Origin: Paraphysomonas bandaiensis
Lineage: Eukaryota; Chrysophyceae
Length of the DNA: 64,000 nucleotides
Direction of reading: 5' to 3'
NCBI GenBank assembly: GCA_965644295.1
Contig: CBFFRP010000327.1
Coordinates: forward strand, 1-64,000
Shown in pieces: positions 46,901 through 58,894 of this stretch. The position numbers and the translations under genes are program-made. The stretch's first letter is position 1. The number at the start of each line of letters is the position of its first letter. The notes under the pieces were generated by a model. It made no database searches, was not told the DNA's origin, and saw only the letters and a program-made list of their open reading frames with translations.

Positions 46901-49900
46901 ATAGCCGACCGGCCAACATCGAATTGCGCCACCGAGGCGAGTGTCTTCATTCCAAATGTGAGAATAGTCTCTGCCACAGACTTAGAATGTGAAGTGTTGT
47001 ACGCCTCCAACGCATAAACAATCATATCGTGCAGCTTCGGGAGAACTCCAGCCCGAACAAACTCCTTAGCATTCAGGGGAGATACCGACGTGGTGTAGTA
47101 CATTAGCTTCACACCTGCATCAAGCAGAGCAGCGTCCGTCTCCTCTGGAGCATCTTCAGTGGAAGGGATGGGGAGAACCTGGAGCAGCATGGGGTACGCA
47201 GGGTACTTCTGTGATTTGATGGTATCCGGAAATCGTCGGTAGATAATATTCTGAGTACGCATAATTACAACAACGTTTCTCAGATCCGTTTCATTTGACT
47301 TTATTTCAATTGAAGTAAGCAGTTCGTATGCTGCTTGGATTTTCTCAAACATCTCCCTTCCATTTGGATTTTTATCCGGATGATATTTACGAGCAAGATT
47401 CTTGTAGGCTTTCCTGAGTTCCATGTGGTTGAACTTCCCTTTGAGACCGAACACCTCTAAAGCAGCTCTTTCTCCTGAGTCGGCAATGCCCTTCGAAAGC
47501 TCTTCTCTCCACCTCTCAATTGTCTCTCGAAGAAGCATAAGCGGGTCTCGAATGGGCCAGTTAGGAAACCGAATTTCATCACACAGATTACGCAAGTAGT
47601 ACTCCTGACAGTATAGCTCCCTGTCAAGATCAACGAACTTGATCTTCGGCATGGGAATGTAGTCGTACTGGCACATGGTATATTGCCGCAGACGGGCAGG
47701 GAAGTCGCCAAGATGGTTGTTTATCATCTCCACGACTTGGGTGCGGTGCTCTGGAGACCAGATCACCTCAGGGTTGTCATAGGACCCTGTAAACACATTG
47801 CTAAACATAGTCGGCCCATGTCTATGAAGTATATTGACTAGAGCCGGCGTGACAATTGTGCCAAGCACAGACCGCTGTGGAATCAGCAAATTCCGGGCAA
47901 CTGAAGATGCTGAGTCGTGGTGGCTCTGCAATAAGTGCGACACAGCGAATAGTTCTGCGATTGCTTGAAAGTCATTACCAGCGTATCGGCAGCCAAAATA
48001 GAACGCTCCCGTCAGGTATAACTTGCTGCAAGCGAGTAAATTGTGCTCGACTAGGCTTTTTAAAAGCTTCGCTGCAGTGTGGACAACGTGTCGGTCATTG
48101 CATAGTAACAACTGCGCGAATACACTCATGTGTTCTGGTTGCGACATCAGACGCTTGCTAATAGGGGTAGGATAGAATGGTGCGCCCTGAGTGTTAGCAG
48201 ACTTGTGTAGAGCAGAGAGGTTATAGAGCAGTGTGATAGCTTTGGTTCCAACCTCAGCAGGTGAATATATGGCCTTCCCTGGGGACAATACCTGGATCCG
48301 AAGTTGAAAAAATAAGGAGAGCGGGTTCCACTTTCCCGTGTCCACCTCTGACTCAAAGCTTTCGGAATCCTCAACATCTGCCATGCCGGGTGCGAATAGT
48401 GTGCTTCCATCAATCTCATCATTCTCCACCATAGAAAGCAACTGCGAGACTTTGAATGGCCCACGCTGTACAGAGACAGGGGGGGGAACCCGCCCTTTTG
48501 GCGCTGTGAACCAGGTACGAGGACACGCATCGTCCTCTGGTACCCATATGGAACGTTTTTGCTTTCGAATCTTTTCTTCATCTGACATGTTGCTCTCAGC
48601 GTCATGAGCAACAGCAGCCGCTGACCTACTGTAGCCTTCGCTACCGGCAGGGGCGTCTTCAATCATCAAACTCTTCCCAGTGGCTCGCGCCAGCGCATTC
48701 CCAATCTGATCAGGGTTTAAATGAGACAGAGAGGCATACTTGAGCATAAGATCTATGAACTCTCGGTCCAAAAGCTGCTCCAAATTGTCCTCTTTTTTGG
48801 ACAAGATGACAAGGAAGTCCAGTACGTAGTGATTGAGCTCCATATCCTTGGCTTCTTCCAGCATGCGCACCACGATCATAGTATCATCAAAAGTCCCAAC
48901 GATATCACTACATACATCATAAAGCTTGCACAAGCATCTGACACAAAGGGTGGCAAGACGCGGGTCTCTTTCCACATTTCCCAACACTCGTCTCACAAGT
49001 TTCTCAAAGAGAATGCCGTGGGAAGGGTTCTCCAGAGTGCGAATGAATGAGTCGCCAGCCTCCAAGAAGTGATGAATATATATGGGTCCCACCTGCAACA
49101 TATACTTCAGCGATTCGAACTTTACATAAAACTGCTGATAGTTCCAAGCGATCTTCTTGTGTCCACGTAGCCTCTGTTCTCGCTCGAATTCTGATATTTC
49201 ACCCTCCAGGGTGCTACGCAGCTCGAGACGTGTCTGCTCATTCCAAACCAAGTCTGGCAGCTGATGGTCCTGTGTCATGACATGGAACATGATCCTAAAA
49301 TTCTCAGGGGTTGGAGGTGGTTGTGGTGGGTCATTCGACTCTGTACTATTTTTAGATACGGCTGCTCCCTTGAGTGCCTTGGAGATACGGGTGCGCATAC
49401 GGGTTTGCAGATCTCCTCCTGGAACCTCCTGTCGCACAGGTCGCCCCGCCTCCCGATCGGCATTGGCGTTTCCCCCATGAAGTGACCCAGCATAAGTCGC
49501 ATAGAAATCATCCTCCATGATGTCCAGGTTCTCCCTATGCTCCGCGGAGATAGGAGGTAGTTTGAGGTACTCCAACAATCCACTAGGGAGGAGCCGCTTT
49601 AAGAGTTTTTTTCCCGGAGTAGTATCTGTACCACTCATCCATGTCGCGCAAAGAAACCGAGAAATAAATCGCTGACTAGCAGAGGGAGAGAATACCCCAT
49701 TATAAAAGTGCTTCAGAACAAGACAGTCAGATAGTGCAGCTTCCTGGAGAAGAGGGCCGATTTCGGGTCTATTCTTGATGAGTACATGCATTAGGATCGC
49801 TGCGTTCTCCATAATCAGAAATGAAGTAGAGCGGAGCATGTGAATGAGTATCTCGTACCGCTCCGCAAGCAGATCCAATACTTTGTTTAGCATCTCTGGA

Positions 49901-51913
49901 GAGCTCGTGTCGCGCCGGCTGCACACGATACTCTCCAACAACTCTGCAGACCCCACAATCACGAGGGAATTCGGGAAAAAATCCGTTACTGTCTTCTCCT
50001 TCTCTTTCTCCTCGGCATCCCGATCAACTGTCTCCGGCTCCTGTTCAACAGGTTTGGGTGTGTTTTCCCACGGAGTCCTGGGTTGCTTGGTTTCAACTTC
50101 AGAGGTAGAATTTGTTGTGGTTGTTGGTTTAGTGACAACTTTCTTCTTTTCTGGAGGGCGTTCAGTGTTCTCAACCTCGTTAACTGAACTATCCTCCTCA
50201 GCTTCCTCTGATACGTTTTCATTCATATCATTTCCCTCTCCATTCTCATTGTCCTCCTCCTCCTCCATCAAGAGTGGTTCTTCAATACGAACCCCCATAA
50301 GGTCCAGGAGTCCTTTCATGAGGGCATCCGTGAGTAGTGTGTGTTTATTCACATACTCCTGCTGCACATTCCGACTCTCCAACGGACAGCTGCATACGAA
50401 GCGCAGAACCTGAATCGCCCAGTAATTAATAAAGTCCACGTCGCACTTGATCAGCGCAACTAGAATATGCCTAGGATCTAGTTCCTTCATTTCTACTAAA
50501 GTCTTATATCCGGTTGCAGAAGGGAGCATACGGTACACTGTCTGTAGCATCACCCCCATGCCACGTGGGTCGTTCACAATGAACTTACTCCCTGAAGTAG
50601 ATATGTGGGAGTGAATGCATCGCAAGACACCTGTTAGACATGTCTTGACTAGATCTTTATCAGAGCCCACTGCAATACCAGGGAACGGAACATTTGCATT
50701 TAGCTCCCGGCATATCTGAATTATTTCCGCATTTTCCGGAGGCATCTTTTTGCAGGCCTTACTCAATTGGCGAAGGAACCATACTTCGATTGAGAAAGGT
50801 CCAAATATAGAGTCTAAAATGCGGGACTCGTACTGCTCCTCTGCAAAGCGTGGGATCAAGCGAAGACTGTCCGATAGCTCACCCGTAATGATTACCTTGA
50901 CGTTACCAGCAGCGTGAGTGACGTCTTGCAGAAGTGCCAACACAGTGTCGCGAACAGAGCAGTGGTACACCCTGGACGTTCCATCGATGTATTCTATAGT
51001 AAACATCCTAGGATCACTCCAGCTCCTAACTACCGCATATACCCACTCCAGCTTCTGGAAAGAGACGTACTGGAACCCTGATACATCCTTCTCTACTATA
51101 TACAGCTCGGTGATGTGCAGCTGGCGGGGTATCAAACGGCTACTGCGAGAAGTCTTTTTGTTGACATTAAACACGGACACCGCAGCCCCAGTATTAGCAT
51201 ATGTAGCAGCACGTTTGCGTACCACTTCAATTAATGATTGGCCCGGAATCAGCTTCACTTTGGATATGCCAATCTGGTTAAGCTGAGTGGTACAACCACT
51301 GAGAAACATACTTAAGTCCGCCACGTAGAAAATCTTTATGCGACCAGAATACTCGAAGAAAACAGCCTGATCTTTTTCATCGCTTCCAATTTTTTTAAAG
51401 TTGACCCATCGGTATTCTTGAAGGATGTTACCATTTTCACTTAATTCAACGATTCCGAATGATGCCACAGCCAATTTACACTCGGTGCGCATATTATTCT
51501 TTCGAAGTCTTTGTGCTCTGAATGGACCAAAACTCTTAAACCTTCCAGTACACTTAGTACAACATTCAAAGAATTGGCACAGTAGCTGATCCCTATGGTC
51601 ACTTTTAAAAGTAAATTTCCCCAGCTTATCCACCTCAAAGTTGAACTGATCAGTTGTCTTCTCATCTGGTCCGAGTTTAAGGAGAGCATTATAAGGAAAT
51701 GTATTTGTTACTGCAAATGTTGATGGATCGCGTGTAAGAGCAGCTGTTTTAGTTAATTGGAATATCCTATAACACAGAGAGTTTATATAAGAACAGCAGA
51801 TATATATATATATATAATCACCTCTGATAATTCTGCCATAGAGCTCTAACTCGAACAGTTTGATATTGAGCAATGACCCCTTCAGGAGATTCCACTACAG
51901 ATTCTTTATCCAT
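43904..51913 (-). CDS. DNAJC13: DNAJC13/RME-8-like endosomal J-domain protein with C-terminal PDZ domain
   Basis: Four exons on the minus strand, 51913-51822, 51766-45683, 45623-44561 and 44512-43904, give 2,615 residues (human about 2,243). RME-8 recruits Hsc70 to endosomes with retromer and clathrin regulators. The N-terminal PH-like repeats are followed by armadillo-like helices. The J domain sits near residue 1,470-1,520 (ELRKAYKNLARKYHPDKN, with HPD). GYF-like motifs typical of the family recur (GGVYVRIYIKNGD, GGVYIRLYLKQ). The family's terminal HDLFIT...DHEKTDHFLIED is present, then a Ser/Thr/Pro linker and a PDZ domain (GIGLDLTKSADGR, PPIKPGDIIVGVNG) that I do not know from animal RME-8. 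The acidic Glu/Thr-rich insert near 49,980-50,270 is low complexity. Confidence 0.93.
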
Positions 51914-52423
51914 TACACGTATATGCTCCTACACTTTCATGTTATTTAATAATACATGATGGAAGTGGTGAGATGGTGATATTATTATATCAACAAGTGT
52001 TGGGATCCTCCTACAGGTGTATGTATGTATATACCATATACCTATATAGACACTGTCTGTGCTGCGGTAGATACACAGCATATACCTATACGCGGTATAC
52101 ACACAACACAAGTGTGGGGTACTGTATCGCCGATATATCACAAAATACATCTGTAGGAGTATGGTATACAGCAGTGGAGTACCGCACCACATCCGTGAAA
52201 GTGCAGATATCATTGGGAATACCGTGGAATACTGCACTACCGGAATACGTCTGTAAAGCACCGTTTATGTGTAACGTAACGTGTATACACTACTATGAAT
52301 TACTATTTGCAGAGTGACTAACATTCTTTGTTGATACAATTGTTTACTGTTCAGTCTTGTGCTGTGTATTGTGACTGTGTGTGATATTGAGCTAGATAGG
52401 TATATTATATATCAATAATCAAA
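51914..52423. promoter_or_regulatory. Shared divergent promoter, DNAJC13 and MORN gene
   Basis: 510 bp between start codons, rich in GTATAC and TATACC motifs. ACAGCAGTG lies at 52168-52176. No third gene seen. Confidence 0.5.
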
Positions 52424-52941
52424 ATGAGTAAAAAAGTAAAAGAAGAAGATGTGCAAGCGCCAGTGCAAGAAGCTGAGGCAACTGAAACTTTCAGCAATGG
52501 AAGTTTCCTCTACCCGGACGGGTCCAAGTATAGTGGTGACTACAAAACCGTGGATGGTGTAAAATACCGACATGGTCATGGCGTGTTTACGTTTGGCCCA
52601 GAGCAATATGATGGTGAATGGATTAACGATACCATGGAGGGCCGTGGGGTATATAGCTTCTCTTCTGGAGCTGTGTACACTGGTGATTTTAAGCAAAATT
52701 GTTTTTCTGGGGAAGGATCATACGCATTTCCTGATGGTGCTAGTTATATGTAAGTTATGTTCGTTTTATTAGTTTCCATTATTAATTTTTAATCAGTGGT
52801 TCATGGTCTGGAGGAAAAATGCATGGCAATGGTACTTATACGGATCCTGATGGCGTTAAATGGAGTGGAACATTTTTTAATGGAATGTACGACTCAGGTC
52901 GCAGTTATTTATCTTTAAGGCCAGCAAAAGGCCTTGTTTGA
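52424..52941 (+). CDS. MORN-repeat protein, likely ciliary
   Basis: Two exons, 52424-52749 and 52797-52941, give 156 residues; the join is in phase 2 and completes a MORN unit (SYI then GSWSGGKMHGNG). About five MORN repeats are visible (YSGDYKTVDG, YDGEWINDTMEGRGVY, YTGDFKQNCFSGEG, GSWSGGKMHGNGTY, WSGTFFNG). The N-terminal 25 residues are charged (KKVKEEDVQ). MORN proteins bind lipids or build axonemal structures such as the radial spoke head (RSPH1) and MORN5-like proteins; which applies here is open. The short C-tail ends LRPAKGLV. Divergent from DNAJC13. Confidence 0.82.
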
Positions 52942-54718
52942 GTAGCCGTGTTTGTATAATGGTAATTATTTTTCATGTGCTGAGGAGTTGTTTCACACAA
53001 CTGACTAGGTCTCGAGTGCATTTTATAAAAAATATAATTAATATATGGTTTGTGATTGTTGGAAACGGGTTAAAACTCAAGCTGCTAATTTGCTTGACAA
53101 AATCACAACGTTTACGGGAAAAGTGACCGCGCCCTTTTGTACTATTATTAGTGTGCACCAATTCACTTATACTCCTTAATCCTTAACATATACTGTACAC
53201 GTGAATACAATAAAATAACATGAATCAACTGTAATAATAGGTTCGCATGATGTACTCTTGTTGGAGTTAGAAAACCTGTGTGGCTTTATACGTAGTATGA
53301 AACTATGCAACTGCATCTCATAAAGAATTACGAGGATCGCAGACTACGTACACGCACAAGCTCAATATCAAGTATGCCCTTACTTTACACTTTGCACAAA
53401 GATACCACGCATACTGGACTCTACACATCCTTCACCACACTGTCATCATGTACCTTATAATTGCATACTCAGTATAGTGCTACTACTTTGTAGCGAGCTG
53501 TTTACAATACACAAGCAATCTCCTGTGTGGTGGCTTAGGCCCGCCGGTATATTTGCCACACAATGCATAAAACACCAAGATTTCGCGCGGATTCTATGTA
53601 GTCGTCTACCTGTCTAATCCCTCTGACATCTCGGCTATGTATGTAGAACACTTGCGCAGATTATGTGAATACAATACAATCCCCTCACTCCTTACCAGTG
53701 GTATCGTTCACAAGGGTTACGAGGGGATTCTCGAGCCACGAACGCCAGTGCAAAACAATGCGCAAACTATAGCAAGGTCATGTACACCCTCCCCTCCTTC
53801 CCTTCTGAAAGTATGTGTCACGTAATTATAGTGTATATGTAGTTAGAAATTGCCTGGCGCCACAACAAAAACTAAACATGTATCCATCGCTTAGTTTAAT
53901 CAACACAAATCTACATTGGAGTACGCTCTCAGAATGGGACAATGTAGTATACACCTGTCATTTGCAATAGATTTCTAATCTGATATATTTCTTACATGGA
54001 AACGTTGTCTCTCGGGAGAAAACTGGTCATCCTCTCCATAACTGTAGGTCACAAATCAAATTTGTCAACTACATGAGTTGTTAGGCAGATGAAGTACAGG
54101 CTCATAAATTCTCATGAATGACAGCTACAAATATAACTGAAGTAATGCAAACTTCAACGAATGCTCATCCCTGACTGTGAATAATGTTATATGTCATAGA
54201 AAATGTAGTAGAAATAATAATAAAAATACTACAAAACCCAAACGGCTACAGATACTAAGGAATTGTTGAGGTGATCTTCTACTCTTAACTGTTTAGCAGT
54301 GCAAGAGCTTAATATATCTATATATCTATGCATCTATGCATCTATGCATCAGTCCACCCATGAGGTATGTACACTCCGGTAATGGTATACAGATCCGTAT
54401 ATCATGGTATACAATACAAGATGGGACTGGGGGATCAAGAAGATCCAGATATGTATGACTGTGTATACCCGGTATACTGTACTGTATTTATACAACTATT
54501 TTTGGTGTGTTTTTTTGTAGGTGATAGATACGGACATACGGACACAAGTGCAGCAGTCCATAACATGTTGAGTATACCACACATATATCACACATGCAAC
54601 TCCCATCCAGTTGCTCTTAATATACTTGAAGATAAGTATTTTTGCAGTTTTATACAATAGAAGAGAGTAGATGCATTATCACTAATTGAGTGATAGTCGA
54701 GCATTGAAGTAACGGACA
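52942..54718. other. Intergenic region with minor simple repeats
   Basis: No gene recognised. A short TCTATGCA repeat lies at about 54320-54352, and a GTATAC-rich stretch at 54360-54480 resembles the other promoter regions. The 62-codon frame at 53637 has no support. Confidence 0.45.
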
Positions 54719-56236
54719 ATGTGTCTAGGATGTTTTGATAAACGCAGTGTGGAGAATAGTGTCCAGGAGCCGTTAGCACCAAAACACTCGTCTACTAAGA
54801 ATAGTAACAAAGAAAATAGACATCGAAGTGATGACATAGGCCTTTCACAATCACCCACTTCTCAGTCGTATGAGCCACCAACCACTAACTCGACTCCATC
54901 ATACGCAATTGACAGCCATGAACCCTTCTCAAGCTATGAAACTAAACCCCCTCTCGATAGTTCACCAGTGATAGAGAGCGATAACGAAGCAACATACAAT
55001 AATGAAGCTATTCCACCGATGGGAAACAAGACCACCTTAACTGGTTGGCTTCATTACAAGACCGGCACCATTATTTCTACTTATCAGCGTGCTTTTTTTA
55101 TCCTTGAAGAAGGATTTATTTATGCTTACAGCAGACCGAAGAGTGGTGCCGTTTCTAGCGATGGTTGTATTTTTTTTAGTTTTTGACATTTTTAACATAT
55201 GTTTCCACCTTTAGATATGGTGTTGGATCCCATTGACCTTGCCGGTGCTGTGGTTACTCGGGTAGCGCTTCCAGACAGACAATTTTGCATTGACATTGAA
55301 AATTTGCTATTTCTAGATGCATATTCCTCTCCGATGCAAAAGAAATGGTAGTAGTAGTGCAATGTTTATAATGTAGTGTTATGGCTATTTGCGTCAATGC
55401 AGGATTGAAGCTCTGGACCAGGAGATTGACGATGTCAGCTATGAGTATCTTCTCTCAGGAGAAGCTGGGTGCAAAGATACTCTAGCTCTTTGGTACGGAA
55501 AGATGTTGGGAAGAAGAGAGAAATCTATTATTATATTACAGCAACCTTATGTGGTGGTGAGTATGTAACAGACCGGTAATTGCGTTTGTACACTGATTTC
55601 TTACGTTTATTCAACCAGAAAAAGCATTTTGTGAAGGCTGGATTTCACAGATGCCACGATCGAATCATGAATGTAAGATATTTTGTAAACCCTCAAGGCT
55701 TTATCTAATTATTTTGACAATAAGGTTGATGGTCTGGGTGAAAGGATTGTGTGGTCTTCGCCCGAAGGCAAGGATAAGCATGCTCACAAAGATGATAACA
55801 AAGCCATCGCTCTAAACAAAATAAATGAAGTAGTTTCTGGTACGTATGACTTCAATGTGCGTTTTAAAGCATGGCATATAATATTGTTTGTTGGATGCAG
55901 GGGCAACAACTCATGCACTTCACACAGTTGCTGGCGACATTGTTAGGGCCTCTCGTTGCTTCACCGTATATGCGTCCGATAGAGATCTGGACGTCGAAAT
56001 GAAAGACGTCGTGGAGAAAACTATATGGGTGAAGAATCTTAATGAAATTATTTTTATTGATAAGTAAGTGGTATTGATATATTGCTAATATATTCTTGTA
56101 ATAGTTTTACCTATCGAATAGGGTATCATCTATTATGAGTGCTGATACTGGTGGAAAAACTGCCAGAAAGAGAAGATCGAGTGCGATTGAGAGAAAAGCA
56201 GCACTGAGGGAACAAATAGCCAAAAATACTAATTAG
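54719..56236 (+). CDS. PH-domain protein (two PH-like domains)
   Basis: Seven exons, 54719-55163, 55215-55347, 55403-55556, 55619-55672, 55725-55839, 55901-56063 and 56122-56236, join in phase to 392 residues. The N terminus MCLGCF could be palmitoylated. A Ser/Pro-rich linker (about 10-100) precedes the first PH domain (about 105-205: TLTGWLHYKTG, RAFFILEEGFIYAY, closing helix MQKKWIEALDQEI). The second PH-like block runs about 250-365 (GFHRCHDRIM, ERIVWSSPEG, RCFTVYASDRDLDVEMKD). The tail is basic (ARKRRSS). PH domains bind phosphoinositides or proteins, so membrane recruitment is likely, but the pathway is unknown. It is convergent with KIN17, 473 bp apart. Confidence 0.78.
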
Positions 56237-56709
56237 TATAGCGCGGAGTAGAGAATATATACGAAGAAAAAATGATATATTGCTGAGAAAAGCGGTATCA
56301 TTTCACGTGATTCAATCGTATATTAATGATTAATGTGCAGTGTCTTCAATATTGCATAGTATAATACTTATATTGGATTGGTACTTAAATAATATATTTG
56401 ATAGCTAGTTTATAAATAGCACTACTGGTCGCAGTATATGCACACACAGTTGCTGGTACCATTTAATGGGGAATATAGCCGCGCACTTCTACAAGTAATT
56501 GATGTGTGAGTGAGTTGCTACAGATGAGTAGTCTGCGTAAAACATAACCCTTGTGAGGAAATGATGAGCTACTACTTGTACACCAGTACTATATTCTGCA
56601 ATAAAGTTACACCAATACCCCCTAACGCAAATTATTAAGATACGACAACGTGTTGTCACACAACTAGCAAAATAAGCAGATTGCCCAATTATAATATATT
56701 CTATACAAT
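56237..56709. other. Intergenic between convergent genes, nothing recognised
   Basis: 473 bp of AT-rich sequence between the PH-protein and KIN17 stop codons. It should hold both 3' UTRs. No other feature seen. Confidence 0.45.
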
Positions 56710-58183
56710 TCACAACTCATCAGATAGTTTAGAAATATCCTCATATTCTACACCAGTGACCTCCCGGCCAGCATGAGGTCCATCTTCAATTCTAATGTCA
56801 CAGTTGTAATCACTTTCGTTTAGTCGTAACACAACTGCACGGTATCCTCGACCACGTCCATTCACAATCAACACAGCTCCACCAGCCTGCAAATAAGATT
56901 GTGATCTCAATTATACTTGTATTATACGTGAAACCTTTGGAATTACTGTCTCCAGGTCCTCTTGATCCAGACGCAGTCGCTTACCAGACACACGAACCTC
57001 CCCAATGTATTTGTCGATCACTCCTACCACAACCCCTTTCTCCTTGTAGAAGCGCCCATCTCCAACAGTTTTGTTCATAACTTTCACTACAATTCCGGCA
57101 TGCAACCAGTAGTCCTTTCGATTGCTTCGATCTTCCGCTAAAAGCTGCTGTGATTTTCGCCGTTCCTCTTCTTGCATAAGAGACTCGAGAGCGCTTTGAG
57201 GGCGAGATGAAGTACCGATGTCGGATGACGCGCTGCTGGAAGGTGCGGAAACCGCCTGTTCACCGAATGCCAATCCTTTGCCAGATCGTGCAGCTGTAGA
57301 TGACGAAATATTAGTCTTGCGTCCTAAAGATACCTGGATTTTTCCTACACAAGAAGAGATATTACTGCCATAATCTTAAAATATAAGATGGTATACCGTC
57401 AGTCTCGCTGCGTACCAGCTCTCTGTCCCCTTCACTCTCCTCCTCGTCCACATTCTCACCACGAGCGGTGGCAGCTGCGATCTGCTTTTCGATGAGTCGG
57501 CGGGTGCGCTCCTCTTCGTCCAGCTCGGACTTCTGTCGAGCCTCCATCTGCGCTTGCTTGGCTATGAGTTTTGGGTCTTTGTCAATGTATTGGATGTACC
57601 ATCCCTTCTCAGTTTCATCTACTACGCATTTGCCCTCCCGTCCCAGGAATTTGCACAACCCTGAGAGAGAGGACCATGCTGTAGAATTCATGTGCACGTG
57701 GTCTTTGTCTGATATGTACCTATAAATGTCATTAGTGCTGTGTCGAGGACAGTGGCAGCCAACTCACTCTTGATATACTGTATTGGCCAACACACGCTTC
57801 GTCCCATGTCGATGAGAGAGTGTGTCGAGGAATCCTTTCAAAAACTGTAGAAAAAAATTAAAAATGACACAAATCGATGAGACCTGTTTCAACACAATGG
57901 AATTAGAATACTCACCAGGCCAGAGAACTCACTCAATACACGTCCTGGATTATCAGCAAACACTCGCATTGCTCTTAAGTGTCCTTCACTTTTCATATGA
58001 CATCTCATTCCATTCTCATCACGACATTGTTTCTGACACATTTGACAATACCATCTTAGTTTTTGGAGCCCTTTTGCCTGTATTAATATACATTATATGC
58101 ATATAATAACATATAGGTGTTTAGGTTACCTTAATTCGATTGCTTATTGCCTTTGGAGTCAGAAATCCACCTGACTTACCCAT
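56710..58183 (-). CDS. KIN17: DNA/RNA-binding protein KIN17
   Basis: Six exons on the minus strand, 58183-58130, 58077-57916, 57844-57768, 57719-57397, 57344-56935 and 56886-56710, give 400 residues (human 393). It starts MGKSGGFLTPKAISNRIK, the family's N terminus. A zinc finger follows (WYCQMCQKQCRDENG, then H and H), then the winged-helix domain (GRVLSEF, HGTKRVLANTVYQEYISD, GWYIQYIDKDP). A variable linker leads to the tandem SH3/KOW C-terminal part (DYWLHAGIVVKVMNKT, DLETVIPK, ending YEDISKLSDEL). KIN17 acts in the nucleus in DNA replication, repair and pre-mRNA processing. All introns are GT-AG and in phase. Head-to-head with the carboxypeptidase gene. Confidence 0.95.
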
Positions 58184-58894
58184 CCCACCGATAGAATAGT
58201 TTGATTAAATCCTATCACTTATAAGTATGTTGAGTATGGTGTGAAGTACTATGCTGCTATACTATATGAGAGTAATTAACACACACTTCATACGGATCAC
58301 TGTACAGTATATATATATATATACAGGCATACTCTCTGTATGACTTTTTCTATATTGATTCCTGCTGCTTCTCCTGTCCTTCAAGTGAATATGAATACAG
58401 TGTAGTATATGAAGGTATTCCCCTTCAAAATATAATCGTTTTTGGGTTGTGTTTTGTGTGGAATGATGTATGATGTAGTCTCTATATATACGGCATATAC
58501 AGTATATATACACCCATTCAGCCCTCGCAGTTATATATGATGCCTGCATATGTACATGTACATACTCCATACTGCTGTATATATATACATATATATATAT
58601 ATGAAAGTATATGACTTGAAACTATGGAGATAACATCACATGAAGAGGGTATCCAAGCCAACCAGTTAGTAATATAAAATAACAATACTGGAACATGATT
58701 ATACATGTATGGCTTATGTCTATTAGATATCAGTGTACTCTACTATGACAAACAACAATGATATACTCTCTTAACGATGCTATCTGACAGTCTTAGTTCA
58801 CAAATCTAATACGGATGTATGGACTAACTTATATATAAATGTACTGTATATTATTGTTATTGTAGAAACCGTTTATTCTATTCTAGACGTTATA
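58184..58894. promoter_or_regulatory. Divergent promoter region, KIN17 and carboxypeptidase
   Basis: 711 bp between start codons, with TATA-rich tracts near 58310-58325 and 58578-58605. The reverse of ACAGCAGTA lies at 58570-58578. TTGTAG at about 58860-58865 could be a 5' UTR intron acceptor ahead of the ATG at 58895. Confidence 0.45.

Noticed and set aside
53637-53825. 62-codon frame with a protein-like middle
   Set aside because: No homologue recognised, no splice extension and no relatives in the window.
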